A stretch of DNA of 6,227 nucleotides from contig DLGQ01000050.1 in the NCBI GenBank assembly GCA_002482775.1, positions 24,130 to 30,356 on the forward strand, in the 5' to 3' direction. Position numbers and translations under genes: made by a program. This document shows, in pieces, positions 1 through 5,055 of the stretch (its first letter is position 1; every line of letters begins with the position of its first letter). The notes under the pieces are model-generated. The model had not been told where the DNA came from, did no database searches, and was given only the letters and a program-made list of their open reading frames with translations. This DNA is from Flavobacteriales bacterium UBA7690 (GTDB lineage: Bacteria; Bacteroidota; Bacteroidia; Flavobacteriales_F; PHOS-HE28).

Positions 1-1
1 C

Positions 2-352
2 TTCGGCCACGACGACCTGGGCCAGTTCACCCCGCGCGTCAACATCACCGAGACGCCCGAGAAATTCGTGGTAAGCCTGCGTGTGCCCGGGTTCACGAAG
101 GATGAGCTGAAGATCAGCACCGAGAAGGATACCCTTACCGTGAAAGGGGAAAAAGTGAGCAACACGGCCAACGAGAACGAGCGTTTCCTGCGCCGCGAAT
201 TCCAAGCCAGCAGCTTCAGCCGCAGCTTCCGCTTGCCCGAGACGGTGAAGATCGAAGGTATCCAAGCCGAACACGTACACGGTGTGCTGCACGTGAGCAT
301 CCCGAAAACGGAACCCGCAAAGCCAGTGAGCCGCGAGATCAGCATCGCCTGA
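2..352 (+). CDS. Hsp20/alpha-crystallin small heat-shock protein (5' partial)
   Basis: This family comprises ATP-independent holdase chaperones that bind unfolding proteins in the cytoplasm as oligomers. The reading frame is open from base 2 with no start in view; a GTG at 68 lies inside the conserved domain and is not the start. The visible 116 residues begin just before PRVNITE (residues 11-17), the usual entry to the alpha-crystallin domain. The domain then continues with VSLRVPGF, an LTVKGEK strand, and the signature GVLHVSIPK at about 94-102. The C-terminal tail carries an I-x-I motif (ISI, 113-115), which in this family docks onto neighbouring subunits. Family members are usually about 140-150 residues, so roughly 25-35 N-terminal residues lie outside the window. 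The gene ends 16 bp before a strong terminator and so is the last of its transcript. The family call is secure; client proteins cannot be inferred. Confidence 0.95.
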   Translation, partial: FGHDDLGQFTPRVNITETPEKFVVSLRVPGFTKDELKISTEKDTLTVKGEKVSNTANENERFLRREFQASSFSRSFRLPETVKIEGIQAEHVHGVLHVSIPKTEPAKPVSREISIA

Positions 353-368
353 ACTGCCCAACGACCAT

Positions 369-402
369 GAAGAAGGCCGCCGCGAGGTGGCCTTCTTCTT
401 TT
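369..402 (+). terminator. Rho-independent terminator after hsp20
   Basis: The two arms (369-381 and 386-398) form a 13-bp stem with one G-U pair, closed by the tetraloop GCGA, a GNRA-type loop. Four T residues follow at 399-402. The outer ten pairs (GAAGAAGGCC with GGCCTTCTTC) are perfect. It starts 16 bp after the Hsp20 stop codon and lies before the next gene, so it should separate the two transcripts. The U tract is short, but the stem is strong. Confidence 0.85.
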
Positions 403-474
403 CCGCTTTCATCGATGCGGCGTAACCTCGGGAATACCTGCGGCGTAGACCGCGAACACCACAACCACGGTCAC

Positions 475-696
475 ATGAAACGCGACCTTCTTTCCTACTA
501 CCAAGAAGTACTGGACAAGATCAGCACGGCCGATGCACGAACCTTCCGCAAAGAGATGCGCAAGGCGTTCAAACGGTTGTTACCCGAAGAGCGGGAACAG
601 CTGAAGGTGTGGTTCCGCAGCGCGTGCGTGTGCCGCGTGGAGCACGGTGTGTTGAAACCCGTGGCGGTGCGCTCTTCCCGCGATCAGTTGAAATAA
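475..696 (+). CDS. Small basic protein of unknown function (73 aa)
   Basis: I do not recognise a family. The product is 73 residues, rich in Arg and Lys, and looks mostly helical and soluble: it has no signal peptide or membrane segment. It holds a charged amphipathic stretch (about 20-42) and a C-V-C pair at residues 51-53 that could bind metal or form a disulfide, though two cysteines alone are weak evidence. I chose the ATG at 475 because the in-frame ATG at 367 lies inside the upstream terminator hairpin and would add 36 residues of unlikely composition. A degenerate TAnnTTCG-like box (TAACCTCG, 423-430) lies 44 bp upstream. No Shine-Dalgarno sequence is present. The last 13 bp overlap the 3' end of the convergent membrane-protein gene. 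That this frame is coding is likely but not certain. Confidence 0.6.
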   Translation: MKRDLLSYYQEVLDKISTADARTFRKEMRKAFKRLLPEEREQLKVWFRSACVCRVEHGVLKPVAVRSSRDQLK

Positions 697-1394
697 CGGC
701 TGTTCCACGCTTCGGCACTGAACTGGCCGAAGAACGCGAACCATCCGAACACGGTGAAACTGGCGCATACCATCGTGCTCCAGAACATCATCAGTATACG
801 GTGCGCTCCCCAGTATCCTACACCCGGTTCCGATGTGATCAGGCTGGTAGGTACCAACAAGGCCAGGAACCAGGCGAGAACCAGCACCAGCACCGCTAAC
901 GTGGCCGCATTGCGCAGGGGCCAATTCAATACCGCACGCAGGGGAGACAGGTCGTTGCCCCATTTGTGGAGCAGGTAGTAACGGTCGTTGCCGAGCGGTA
1001 CGAACAGCAACGGATCCACCTCGCTATCGCACAACTTGAACCGGCTGGAAGGCGCCATCACCATGAAGCTCGTGATCGGCGCATCGGCTTTGCGCTCCAA
1101 GATCCGCAAGGCATGGATGGCCTGGTTCGGCAGCGACCCCTTGAAAAGGCCACCCGGCAAGAACCGCAACCGGTAACGGATGCACATGTCTTTGATGGTA
1201 TCCCGATGGAACACCCGTTCAGGATCCACTGCACGCACACGAGCCGGGCGCTCTTCCATGGAACTGAGCACCATGGCGCGCAAGAGGTCGTCCTGCTTTT
1301 GTTCGTCCGCTAAGAGGAGGTAGACCTCAGCTACCACGTTCTCCTGCCCAAGCAGGAGGCGCTCCAATCGTTCCCGTTCGGTATGTGCTGCCAT
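684..1394 (-). CDS. Unknown protein with cytosolic domain and two C-terminal membrane helices
   Basis: The 236-residue product has no signal peptide. Residues 1-50 are charged and probably helical. Residues 60-160 form a soluble domain that includes the stretches RLRFLP (75-80), SSRFKL (116-121) and GNDRYYLLHKWGNDL (135-149). Two strong hydrophobic helices follow at about 163-187 and 199-223, separated by a short loop. This is a tail-anchored hairpin topology in which the soluble part most simply lies in the cytoplasm. The GNDRYYLLHKWGND block looks like the conserved core of a Bacteroidota protein family without an assigned function; that impression is from memory. The ATG at 1394 lies 41 bp downstream of the DUF1883-like stop on the same strand, with no terminator or promoter-like box between, so the two are probably cotranscribed. 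The 3' end overlaps the convergent small gene. Function is unknown. Confidence 0.85.
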   Translation of the reverse strand: MAAHTERERLERLLLGQENVVAEVYLLLADEQKQDDLLRAMVLSSMEERPARVRAVDPERVFHRDTIKDMCIRYRLRFLPGGLFKGSLPNQAIHALRILERKADAPITSFMVMAPSSRFKLCDSEVDPLLFVPLGNDRYYLLHKWGNDLSPLRAVLNWPLRNAATLAVLVLVLAWFLALLVPTSLITSEPGVGYWGAHRILMMFWSTMVCASFTVFGWFAFFGQFSAEAWNSRYFN

Positions 1395-1435
1395 GGCTGT
1401 TGCTGAAGTAACGCACCTGGAGCCCGATCAGTTCA

Positions 1436-1837
1436 TTACCCTTCGCTGCGCGATGCCAAACTGATCTCGGACGCATGCTGGGCGGCATCTTCCGCGCTGG
1501 CACGGTCCAGCGCGAACTGCCGAACTTCCGGCGGAGCATCGACCGCGATGGATGAACGCACCAAGCCATTGGGTGATAATCGACGGCAATGGGCCTTCAC
1601 CTCCATGGGCTGGTGGTACGTTCCCTTTTCCACAACGGCATTCCATATACCATCGTATGGGATAACGAAACGCACCGGCGACTCCTCGAATAGACCGCCG
1701 TGGAAAGAATAGGTCTTCCCTTGGCGGTAGGCCTTCAGGTCGCGGGCGGTCATGAACTTCACCTTGGTCGGCTGATCGATCTCCACTTCGATGATCTCTT
1801 TGCGCTTGGCTTCGAAGGGACGGAACAGGAACTTCAT
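1436..1837 (-). CDS. DUF1883-like protein
   Basis: The 133-residue product starts MKFLFRPFEAKRKEIIEVEI, which fits the opening beta strands of DUF1883, a small all-beta domain of unknown function that is sometimes fused to TIR domains in other bacteria. Further matching positions are the Y-R-Q-G-K-T-Y stretch (37-43), HGG at 46-48, SPVRFVIP (53-60) and the tryptophan W65 before a hydrophobic strand. Unlike the typical short domain, about 18 residues seem to lie between KGTY (71-74) and the last strand VRSSIAVD (93-100), and a polar, Ala/Ser-rich tail follows. No signal peptide or membrane segment is seen, so it is probably cytoplasmic. It is the first gene of a likely two-gene transcript with the membrane protein downstream. 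A TATCTTAG box (1859-1866) lies 21 bp upstream of the ATG. The family match is from motif memory. Confidence 0.8.
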   Translation of the reverse strand: MKFLFRPFEAKRKEIIEVEIDQPTKVKFMTARDLKAYRQGKTYSFHGGLFEESPVRFVIPYDGIWNAVVEKGTYHQPMEVKAHCRRLSPNGLVRSSIAVDAPPEVRQFALDRASAEDAAQHASEISLASRSEG

Positions 1838-1858
1838 GCGGCAGAGGAATGATTTGCG

Positions 1859-1866
1859 CTAAGATA
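1859..1866 (-). promoter_or_regulatory. Candidate -7 box for the DUF1883-like gene
   Basis: On the minus strand these bases read TATCTTAG, one mismatch from TAnnTTCG and close to the Bacteroidota -7 consensus TAnnTTTG. The box lies 21 bp before the ATG and between this gene and the upstream uspA-type gene. No convincing TTG -33 element is present at the expected 19-21 bp spacing, so the call rests on position and on similar boxes at neighbouring gene starts. Confidence 0.35.
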
Positions 1867-1903
1867 CGGTGAGGCGGCTTTGTACCGCATGCCTTGCTTC
1901 TTG

Positions 1904-2704
1904 CTAAAGCTTGACGCTCAACACCGGGAAGTTGGTATGGTTCACGATATCCTCCGTCAGGCTGCCGTTCACCACGTGGAAGAAACCCGTGCGGCCGTGG
2001 GTGGCCATGGCGATGAGGTCGGCATCGATGCCCCGTGCGAAATTGAGGATGCCCTCTTCGATGCTGAGGTCGTTGTAGATGGTGGCCGTGAAGCGTTTCA
2101 GCTCGTGCCGCTGCAAGAACCGGTCGATGGCTTTGTGGCTGTCCTCGCTGCGTTCGAAGCTACGTGGGGTGTTCACCTTCAGCAGGTGCACCTTGGGGTC
2201 GAACAGTTGGATCACCGGCAGGAAAGCGGCGAACTTCTCCACGTCCTGATCGGTGAAGTTGGAAGCATACACCATGTCGCGAACCTCGAAATCGTCCGCG
2301 TGCTGCTTGATCACCAGCACCGGCATAGGCGCTTGGCGTACGATGCGCTGGGTGTTGGACCCCACGATGCCGCGCAGCCCGGTGGCGCCGTGCGATCCCA
2401 TCACGATGAGGTCCGCCTTCTGTAGACGTTCGTTCTTGAACATCTCGGTGAGCGAAAGTTGACGCAGCATGAACTTCTTCAGCTCGATGCCCTTCATGAA
2501 CGGTAGGTGGGGTATGCGTTCCAGCTTGGCTTCGATCTCGTCGCGCAGTTTCTGGTTCTCCGTGTGGAAATCCGTCATCTGCTCGTAGAGGTGTACCACT
2601 TCTACCACCGCACCTGTAAGGCGCGCGAGTTTGGCCGCTACACGCAGCGCATCGGTGGCACAATCCGAGAAGTCATACGGGACGACGATGGTTCTGATGG
2701 CCAT
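1904..2704 (-). CDS. Universal stress protein, tandem UspA domains
   Basis: The 266-residue protein has two UspA alpha/beta domains. UspA proteins bind ATP or other ligands in the cytoplasm and accumulate under starvation and other stress. Domain 1 (about 1-135) starts with TIVVPYDFS, whose Asp11 matches the nucleotide-contacting Asp, and holds a glycine motif G103-S-H-G106 followed by G115-S116. The gap between G106 and G115 is eight residues, one fewer than the classic G-2x-G-9x-G-S/T. Domain 2 (about 142-266) has Asn149 where the first Asp would be and Ala234 in place of the first glycine, though G237 and G247-S248 keep the usual spacing, so its nucleotide binding is doubtful. I chose the ATG at 2704 because MAIRTIVVPYD is a normal UspA start; the in-frame ATG at 2767 would add 21 non-homologous residues and overlap the promoter-like region. 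It diverges from the SiaC-type gene. Confidence 0.94.
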   Translation of the reverse strand: MAIRTIVVPYDFSDCATDALRVAAKLARLTGAVVEVVHLYEQMTDFHTENQKLRDEIEAKLERIPHLPFMKGIELKKFMLRQLSLTEMFKNERLQKADLIVMGSHGATGLRGIVGSNTQRIVRQAPMPVLVIKQHADDFEVRDMVYASNFTDQDVEKFAAFLPVIQLFDPKVHLLKVNTPRSFERSEDSHKAIDRFLQRHELKRFTATIYNDLSIEEGILNFARGIDADLIAMATHGRTGFFHVVNGSLTEDIVNHTNFPVLSVKL

Positions 2705-2731
2705 GATCGAGGGGAGTTTGGACCGACAGGT

Positions 2732-2764
2732 TGAAATTAACACCGCAACAGCGGCCGGACCAAA
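2732..2764 (-). promoter_or_regulatory. Candidate Bacteroidota-type promoter for the uspA-like gene
   Basis: On the minus strand, TTTG (2761-2764) and TAATTTCA (2732-2739) are separated by 21 bp. This fits the Bacteroidota arrangement of a TTTG -33 box and a TAnnTTTG -7 box, with two mismatches in the last two positions of the -7 box. Transcription would begin near 2727, giving a leader of roughly 20-25 bases before the ATG at 2704. It is the only promoter in the window for which both elements can be seen. Confidence 0.45.
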
Positions 2765-2790
2765 CAACGATCAGGGACCGGGGACATGTT

Positions 2791-2798
2791 TACATTCG
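2791..2798 (+). promoter_or_regulatory. Candidate -7 box for the SiaC-type gene
   Basis: The sequence is TACATTCG, an exact match to the TAnnTTCG pattern seen at other starts in this window. It ends 16 bp before the ATG at 2815, so the leader would be very short. No TTG element is seen at the expected -33 distance. It lies back-to-back with the uspA-type promoter element at 2732-2764. Confidence 0.4.
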
Positions 2799-2814
2799 CC
2801 GCTCTCTCCCTCCC

Positions 2815-3201
2815 ATGGAAATCCAACTCGAACTACCTGCAACGGAAAAGACCCCGGCCGTGTCCATCAAGCCCGACCAAGGGTTGTGGGAGATCACCGG
2901 CTGCTCCATCCCGGAGAACGCCGACCGGTTCTACTCCCCTCTTCAGGACCGAATGGAGCACTATGCCTTGGCTCCCCGGCCGAAGACGACCTTGCGCGTG
3001 GCCCTCACCTATTTCAACTCCAGCACCTCCAAATACCTGTTGGACCTGATGAAACGGTTGGAAGACCTCCACGCCGCAGGACTTTCCCAGGTGATGCTGG
3101 AATGGTGCTATGCCACCGGCGATCTGGATATGAAGGAGGCGGGCGAGGACTATCGATCCCTGTTGGACTTCCCGGTGAAGTTGAAGGAGATCGACGGATG
3201 A
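2815..3201 (+). CDS. SiaC-family (DUF1987) regulatory phosphoprotein
   Basis: The 128-residue protein matches the SiaC/DUF1987 family along its whole length. It has an N-terminal strand region ending GLWEITG (23-29), then SIPENADRFYSPL (31-43), the strand-helix signature LTYFNSSTSKYLLDLMKRLE (64-83), a W-x-Y strand (97-99), the acidic GDLDMKEAGEDY (102-113) and a short tail. In Pseudomonas aeruginosa, SiaC is phosphorylated on a threonine by the kinase SiaB and dephosphorylated by the phosphatase SiaA. Unphosphorylated SiaC binds and activates the diguanylate cyclase SiaD. The phosphoacceptor falls in the segment equivalent to YFNSSTSK, where the usual threonine appears to be Ser69 here, with Thr71 nearby. 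The ATG at 2815 is chosen because family similarity starts there; the in-frame TTG at 2731 would lie upstream of the promoter-like box. No kinase, phosphatase or cyclase gene is adjacent. Family call is firm; target is unknown. Confidence 0.9.
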   Translation: MEIQLELPATEKTPAVSIKPDQGLWEITGCSIPENADRFYSPLQDRMEHYALAPRPKTTLRVALTYFNSSTSKYLLDLMKRLEDLHAAGLSQVMLEWCYATGDLDMKEAGEDYRSLLDFPVKLKEIDG

Positions 3202-3203
3202 CC

Positions 3204-4001
3204 CTACTTCCCAGCGGCCTCTTCGAATTCGCGCGCTGAAATGGCGATGGCTTCCCGGAAGTGATGCACTTCGCCCCACGGGTGGCTAACCTTTTTGAAC
3301 ACCACGATACGGCCATCAACGGCCACCCGGCGTTCCAGCACCACGGAGCGACCTTCCTTGTAGATCCGTTCGCCCTCCTCCAGCCCGGGTCCGGGTGACG
3401 GCTCTACGATGCGCCGCGCGGTTGGGACTGGCGGCTTTTCGGCAGGCACCGTCCGCACCGGCGTTGCGGCTGGTGGGTCTTTGCGCGGTACTAATGGTGG
3501 AACTACTGGCGATGGATCCCTAGGCGCTACCACCAAACGGCTGGCGGGTACCGGTGGCTCAGGGGTGGGCTTGGTGCTGACGTTGGGGTCCGAAGGTGTT
3601 GAAGCGACCTGCGGTTCCACCGGAACGATGGGTTCGCCCAACACCGGCGCTGGTTCCGCTGGCTTCTCCGCATCTCGCCGCGCGATCAAGGCTTCCAGGT
3701 CTTGGATCTTCACCTTCGGGTACACGTTGTAGGGCCGCATGGTACGCGCCGCCTTGAACTTCTCCATGGAAGCCTCATACTGCTGCTGGCGGAAAAGCGT
3801 CTCGGCCTCGGCCATCACGCTCTGGTAAGCCCCGTCCTTCTCGGCGTTCTCCTGCTCCTCTTTGGCGATGCGGGCACGTTCCTTGGCGCTGAGCTTCTCG
3901 AAATCACGTGAGAGGCTGCTGTCGCGCTGCGCGTACCCCACCAACGAGACGAGCAGCAGGGCCATCGCGGCAAGGGCTCGGATATGCGGGGAGGGGTACA
4001 T
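3204..4001 (-). CDS. Secreted protein with helical repeat-like N-terminus, proline-rich linker and C-terminal module
   Basis: The 265-residue product starts with a clear Sec signal peptide: a basic n-region (MYPSPHIRA), a hydrophobic core (about 10-21) and probable cleavage after YAQ at 23-25. Residues 30-110 are charged and helical; 57-95 (AYQSVMAEAETLFRQQQYEA and on) resemble one TPR-like hairpin. Residues 111-207 are a low-complexity Pro/Val/Ala-rich linker. Residues 210-262 form a compact basic module (YKEGRSVVLERRVAVDGR, then VVFKKVSHPWGEVHHF) of strands and a final helix. I recall similar C-terminal modules in Bacteroidota secreted proteins of unknown role. There is no lipobox and no obvious type IX sorting tail, so it is probably periplasmic or bound to the envelope. 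Its stop lies 2 bp from the convergent SiaC-type stop. A TACCTTCG box sits 16 bp upstream of its ATG. Function is unknown. Confidence 0.87.
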   Translation of the reverse strand: MYPSPHIRALAAMALLLVSLVGYAQRDSSLSRDFEKLSAKERARIAKEEQENAEKDGAYQSVMAEAETLFRQQQYEASMEKFKAARTMRPYNVYPKVKIQDLEALIARRDAEKPAEPAPVLGEPIVPVEPQVASTPSDPNVSTKPTPEPPVPASRLVVAPRDPSPVVPPLVPRKDPPAATPVRTVPAEKPPVPTARRIVEPSPGPGLEEGERIYKEGRSVVLERRVAVDGRIVVFKKVSHPWGEVHHFREAIAISAREFEEAAGK

Positions 4002-4017
4002 GGTCGCTGGGAGGGCG

Positions 4018-4025
4018 CGAAGGTA
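4018..4025 (-). promoter_or_regulatory. Candidate -7 box for the proline-rich secreted protein gene
   Basis: On the minus strand these bases read TACCTTCG, an exact match to TAnnTTCG. The box ends 16 bp before the ATG at 4001, the same distance as in the SiaC-type gene. No TTG -33 element is evident upstream. It forms a divergent pair with the box at 4092-4099. Confidence 0.4.
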
Positions 4026-4052
4026 TCGGGCGCGCGTTGTACGTTGCCGGGC

Positions 4053-4069
4053 TGGGGTTCGTTACCCCA
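4053..4069. promoter_or_regulatory. Inverted repeat in divergent intergenic region, candidate operator
   Basis: The arms TGGGGT (4053-4058) and ACCCCA (4064-4069) are perfect inverted repeats around a 5-base centre. The repeat lies in the 143-bp gap between two divergent genes, 27 bp from the minus-strand -7-like box and 22 bp from the plus-strand one, just outside where both -33 elements should be. That position suits a regulator that acts on both promoters. It could also be a chance palindrome in G+C-rich DNA, or form a small hairpin in a leader only if transcription starts further upstream. Confidence 0.35.
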
Positions 4070-4091
4070 AGCGCAAGGGCCGTGCCGCGCA

Positions 4092-4099
4092 TAACTTCG
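4092..4099 (+). promoter_or_regulatory. Candidate -7 box for the coiled-coil lipoprotein gene
   Basis: The sequence is TAACTTCG, an exact match to TAnnTTCG. It ends 45 bp before the ATG at 4145, leaving a leader of about 40 bases without a Shine-Dalgarno sequence. No TTG element is visible at -33. Confidence 0.38.
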
Positions 4100-4144
4100 C
4101 ACCGCGCCGCGTTGGATGCTACACGACCGCGACGCCCCTACCTG

Positions 4145-4993
4145 ATGAACACCAAGCACATCCTGGCCTTCACCGCCGCCTTCGCCCTGTTGCAAGCCTG
4201 CACCCCGGAAGACCCGAAGACCTCCGAGCCTTACCGCCAGTTGGAAGAGGACCAACGGCTCACCGAAGCGCAAGTGGCCGAAAAGGATTCCTCCATCAAC
4301 GCGCTCTTCGCCACCTTCAACCGCATCAGCGAGAACCTGCGCACCATCCGCTCCAAACAAGGTGGACTGATGGCTCCCGAAGGCGGACTGGAGGCCGGTG
4401 CCGATATGGAACAACGCGTGATGGGCGATCTGGAGGCGATCGATGTACTGCTGGCCGAGAACAAGGACCTGATCGCACAGTTGCGCAAACAAGCGAAGAA
4501 GTCCGGATCGCGCCTGACCGAATTGGAGAAGAGCATCCTGGACATGGAAGCCACGATCACGGCGAAGAATGCTGAACTGGATACGCTGAAAGAACAACTC
4601 AGCAGCACGAACGCTTCGTTGGCCACATTGATCGACATGTACCGCGACAAATCGCAGTTGGCCGATATGCAGCGCAACGAGATGAACAGCGCGTTCTACG
4701 CCGTCGGCACTTCCAAGGAATTGAAGACGAAAGGCGTGCTCACCAAAGAAGGTGGTGTGGCCGGTATCGGTGGCGTGAACAAGTTGAACACCGCCGCGCT
4801 GCCCACGGACTACTTCACCGCGGCGGACATCACCAATACCAACGAGATCGCCGTCGGTGCGAAGAAAGCCACGCTGGCCACTTCACATCCGGAAGGCAGC
4901 TACCGCTTCGAGAACGGTGCGGAAAAACTCGTGATCACCGATCCTACCAAGTTCTGGAGCATCTCCAAGTACCTGGTGGTAGTGGTGGATTGA
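4145..4993 (+). CDS. Coiled-coil lipoprotein with conserved C-terminal domain
   Basis: The 282-residue product starts with a lipoprotein signal peptide (basic K4, hydrophobic core 6-16) and a lipobox LLQAC with the acylated cysteine at position 19, so the mature protein is membrane-anchored in the envelope. The residues after the cysteine (TPEDPK) do not give a clear surface-export signal, so periplasmic or surface location is open. Residues 25-180 are highly charged and heptad-like (LEEDQRLTEAQVAEKD; LTELEKSILDMEATI), a long coiled coil. A C-terminal domain (about 181-282) includes AFYAVGTSKELKTKGVLTKE (183-202), a Gly-rich turn, YFTAADI, LATSHP and the end FWSISKYLVVVVD. I remember this C-terminal pattern from many Bacteroidota lipoproteins, some annotated as adhesins, but cannot verify it. 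The ATG at 4145 is chosen because the signal peptide starts there; the open frame upstream lacks supporting features. Role unknown, possibly structural. Confidence 0.9.
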   Translation: MNTKHILAFTAAFALLQACTPEDPKTSEPYRQLEEDQRLTEAQVAEKDSSINALFATFNRISENLRTIRSKQGGLMAPEGGLEAGADMEQRVMGDLEAIDVLLAENKDLIAQLRKQAKKSGSRLTELEKSILDMEATITAKNAELDTLKEQLSSTNASLATLIDMYRDKSQLADMQRNEMNSAFYAVGTSKELKTKGVLTKEGGVAGIGGVNKLNTAALPTDYFTAADITNTNEIAVGAKKATLATSHPEGSYRFENGAEKLVITDPTKFWSISKYLVVVVD

Positions 4994-5005
4994 TCAGGAA
5001 CGCTT

Positions 5006-5032
5006 GGGGCTAGGGACCGCGATCGGTGCCCC
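5006..5032. terminator. Hairpin between convergent genes, possible weak bidirectional terminator
   Basis: An outer stem pairs GGGGC (5006-5010) with GCCCC (5028-5032), and an inner stem pairs ACCG (5016-5019) with CGGT (5024-5027) around a CGAT loop, leaving a 5-base bulge on one side. It lies in the 62-bp gap between the convergent lipoprotein and TPR genes, where a terminator is expected. No proper T tract follows on either strand, so intrinsic termination would be weak. Confidence 0.35.
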
Positions 5033-5055
5033 TTGTACCGACCCGTTGATCCACA

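Noticed and set aside
367..474. Earlier ATG for the 73-residue gene
   Set aside because: The ATG at 367 sits at the edge of the terminator hairpin, and the added residues look like translated non-coding sequence.
1887..1901. Small GCGG/CCGC-type inverted repeat near the end of the uspA-type gene as a terminator
   Set aside because: Only four pairs form with a seven-base loop and no T tract follows; too weak to call.
1880..2425. Plus-strand open frame opposite the uspA-type gene
   Set aside because: The minus-strand UspA domains are unambiguous; the opposite frame has a His/Val-rich composition typical of an antisense shadow.
2705..2767. Earlier ATG for the uspA-type gene
   Set aside because: The added 21 residues precede the normal UspA start and overlap a promoter-like TTTG-21 bp-TAATTTCA element.
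2731..2814. TTG start giving a longer SiaC-type protein
   Set aside because: The family's N-terminus fits the ATG at 2815, and the candidate -7 box at 2791-2798 would lie inside the longer gene.
3908..4144. N-terminal extension of the lipoprotein frame
   Set aside because: It would bury the lipoprotein signal peptide inside the protein, be Arg-rich, and overlap the divergent gene start and both promoter-like boxes.
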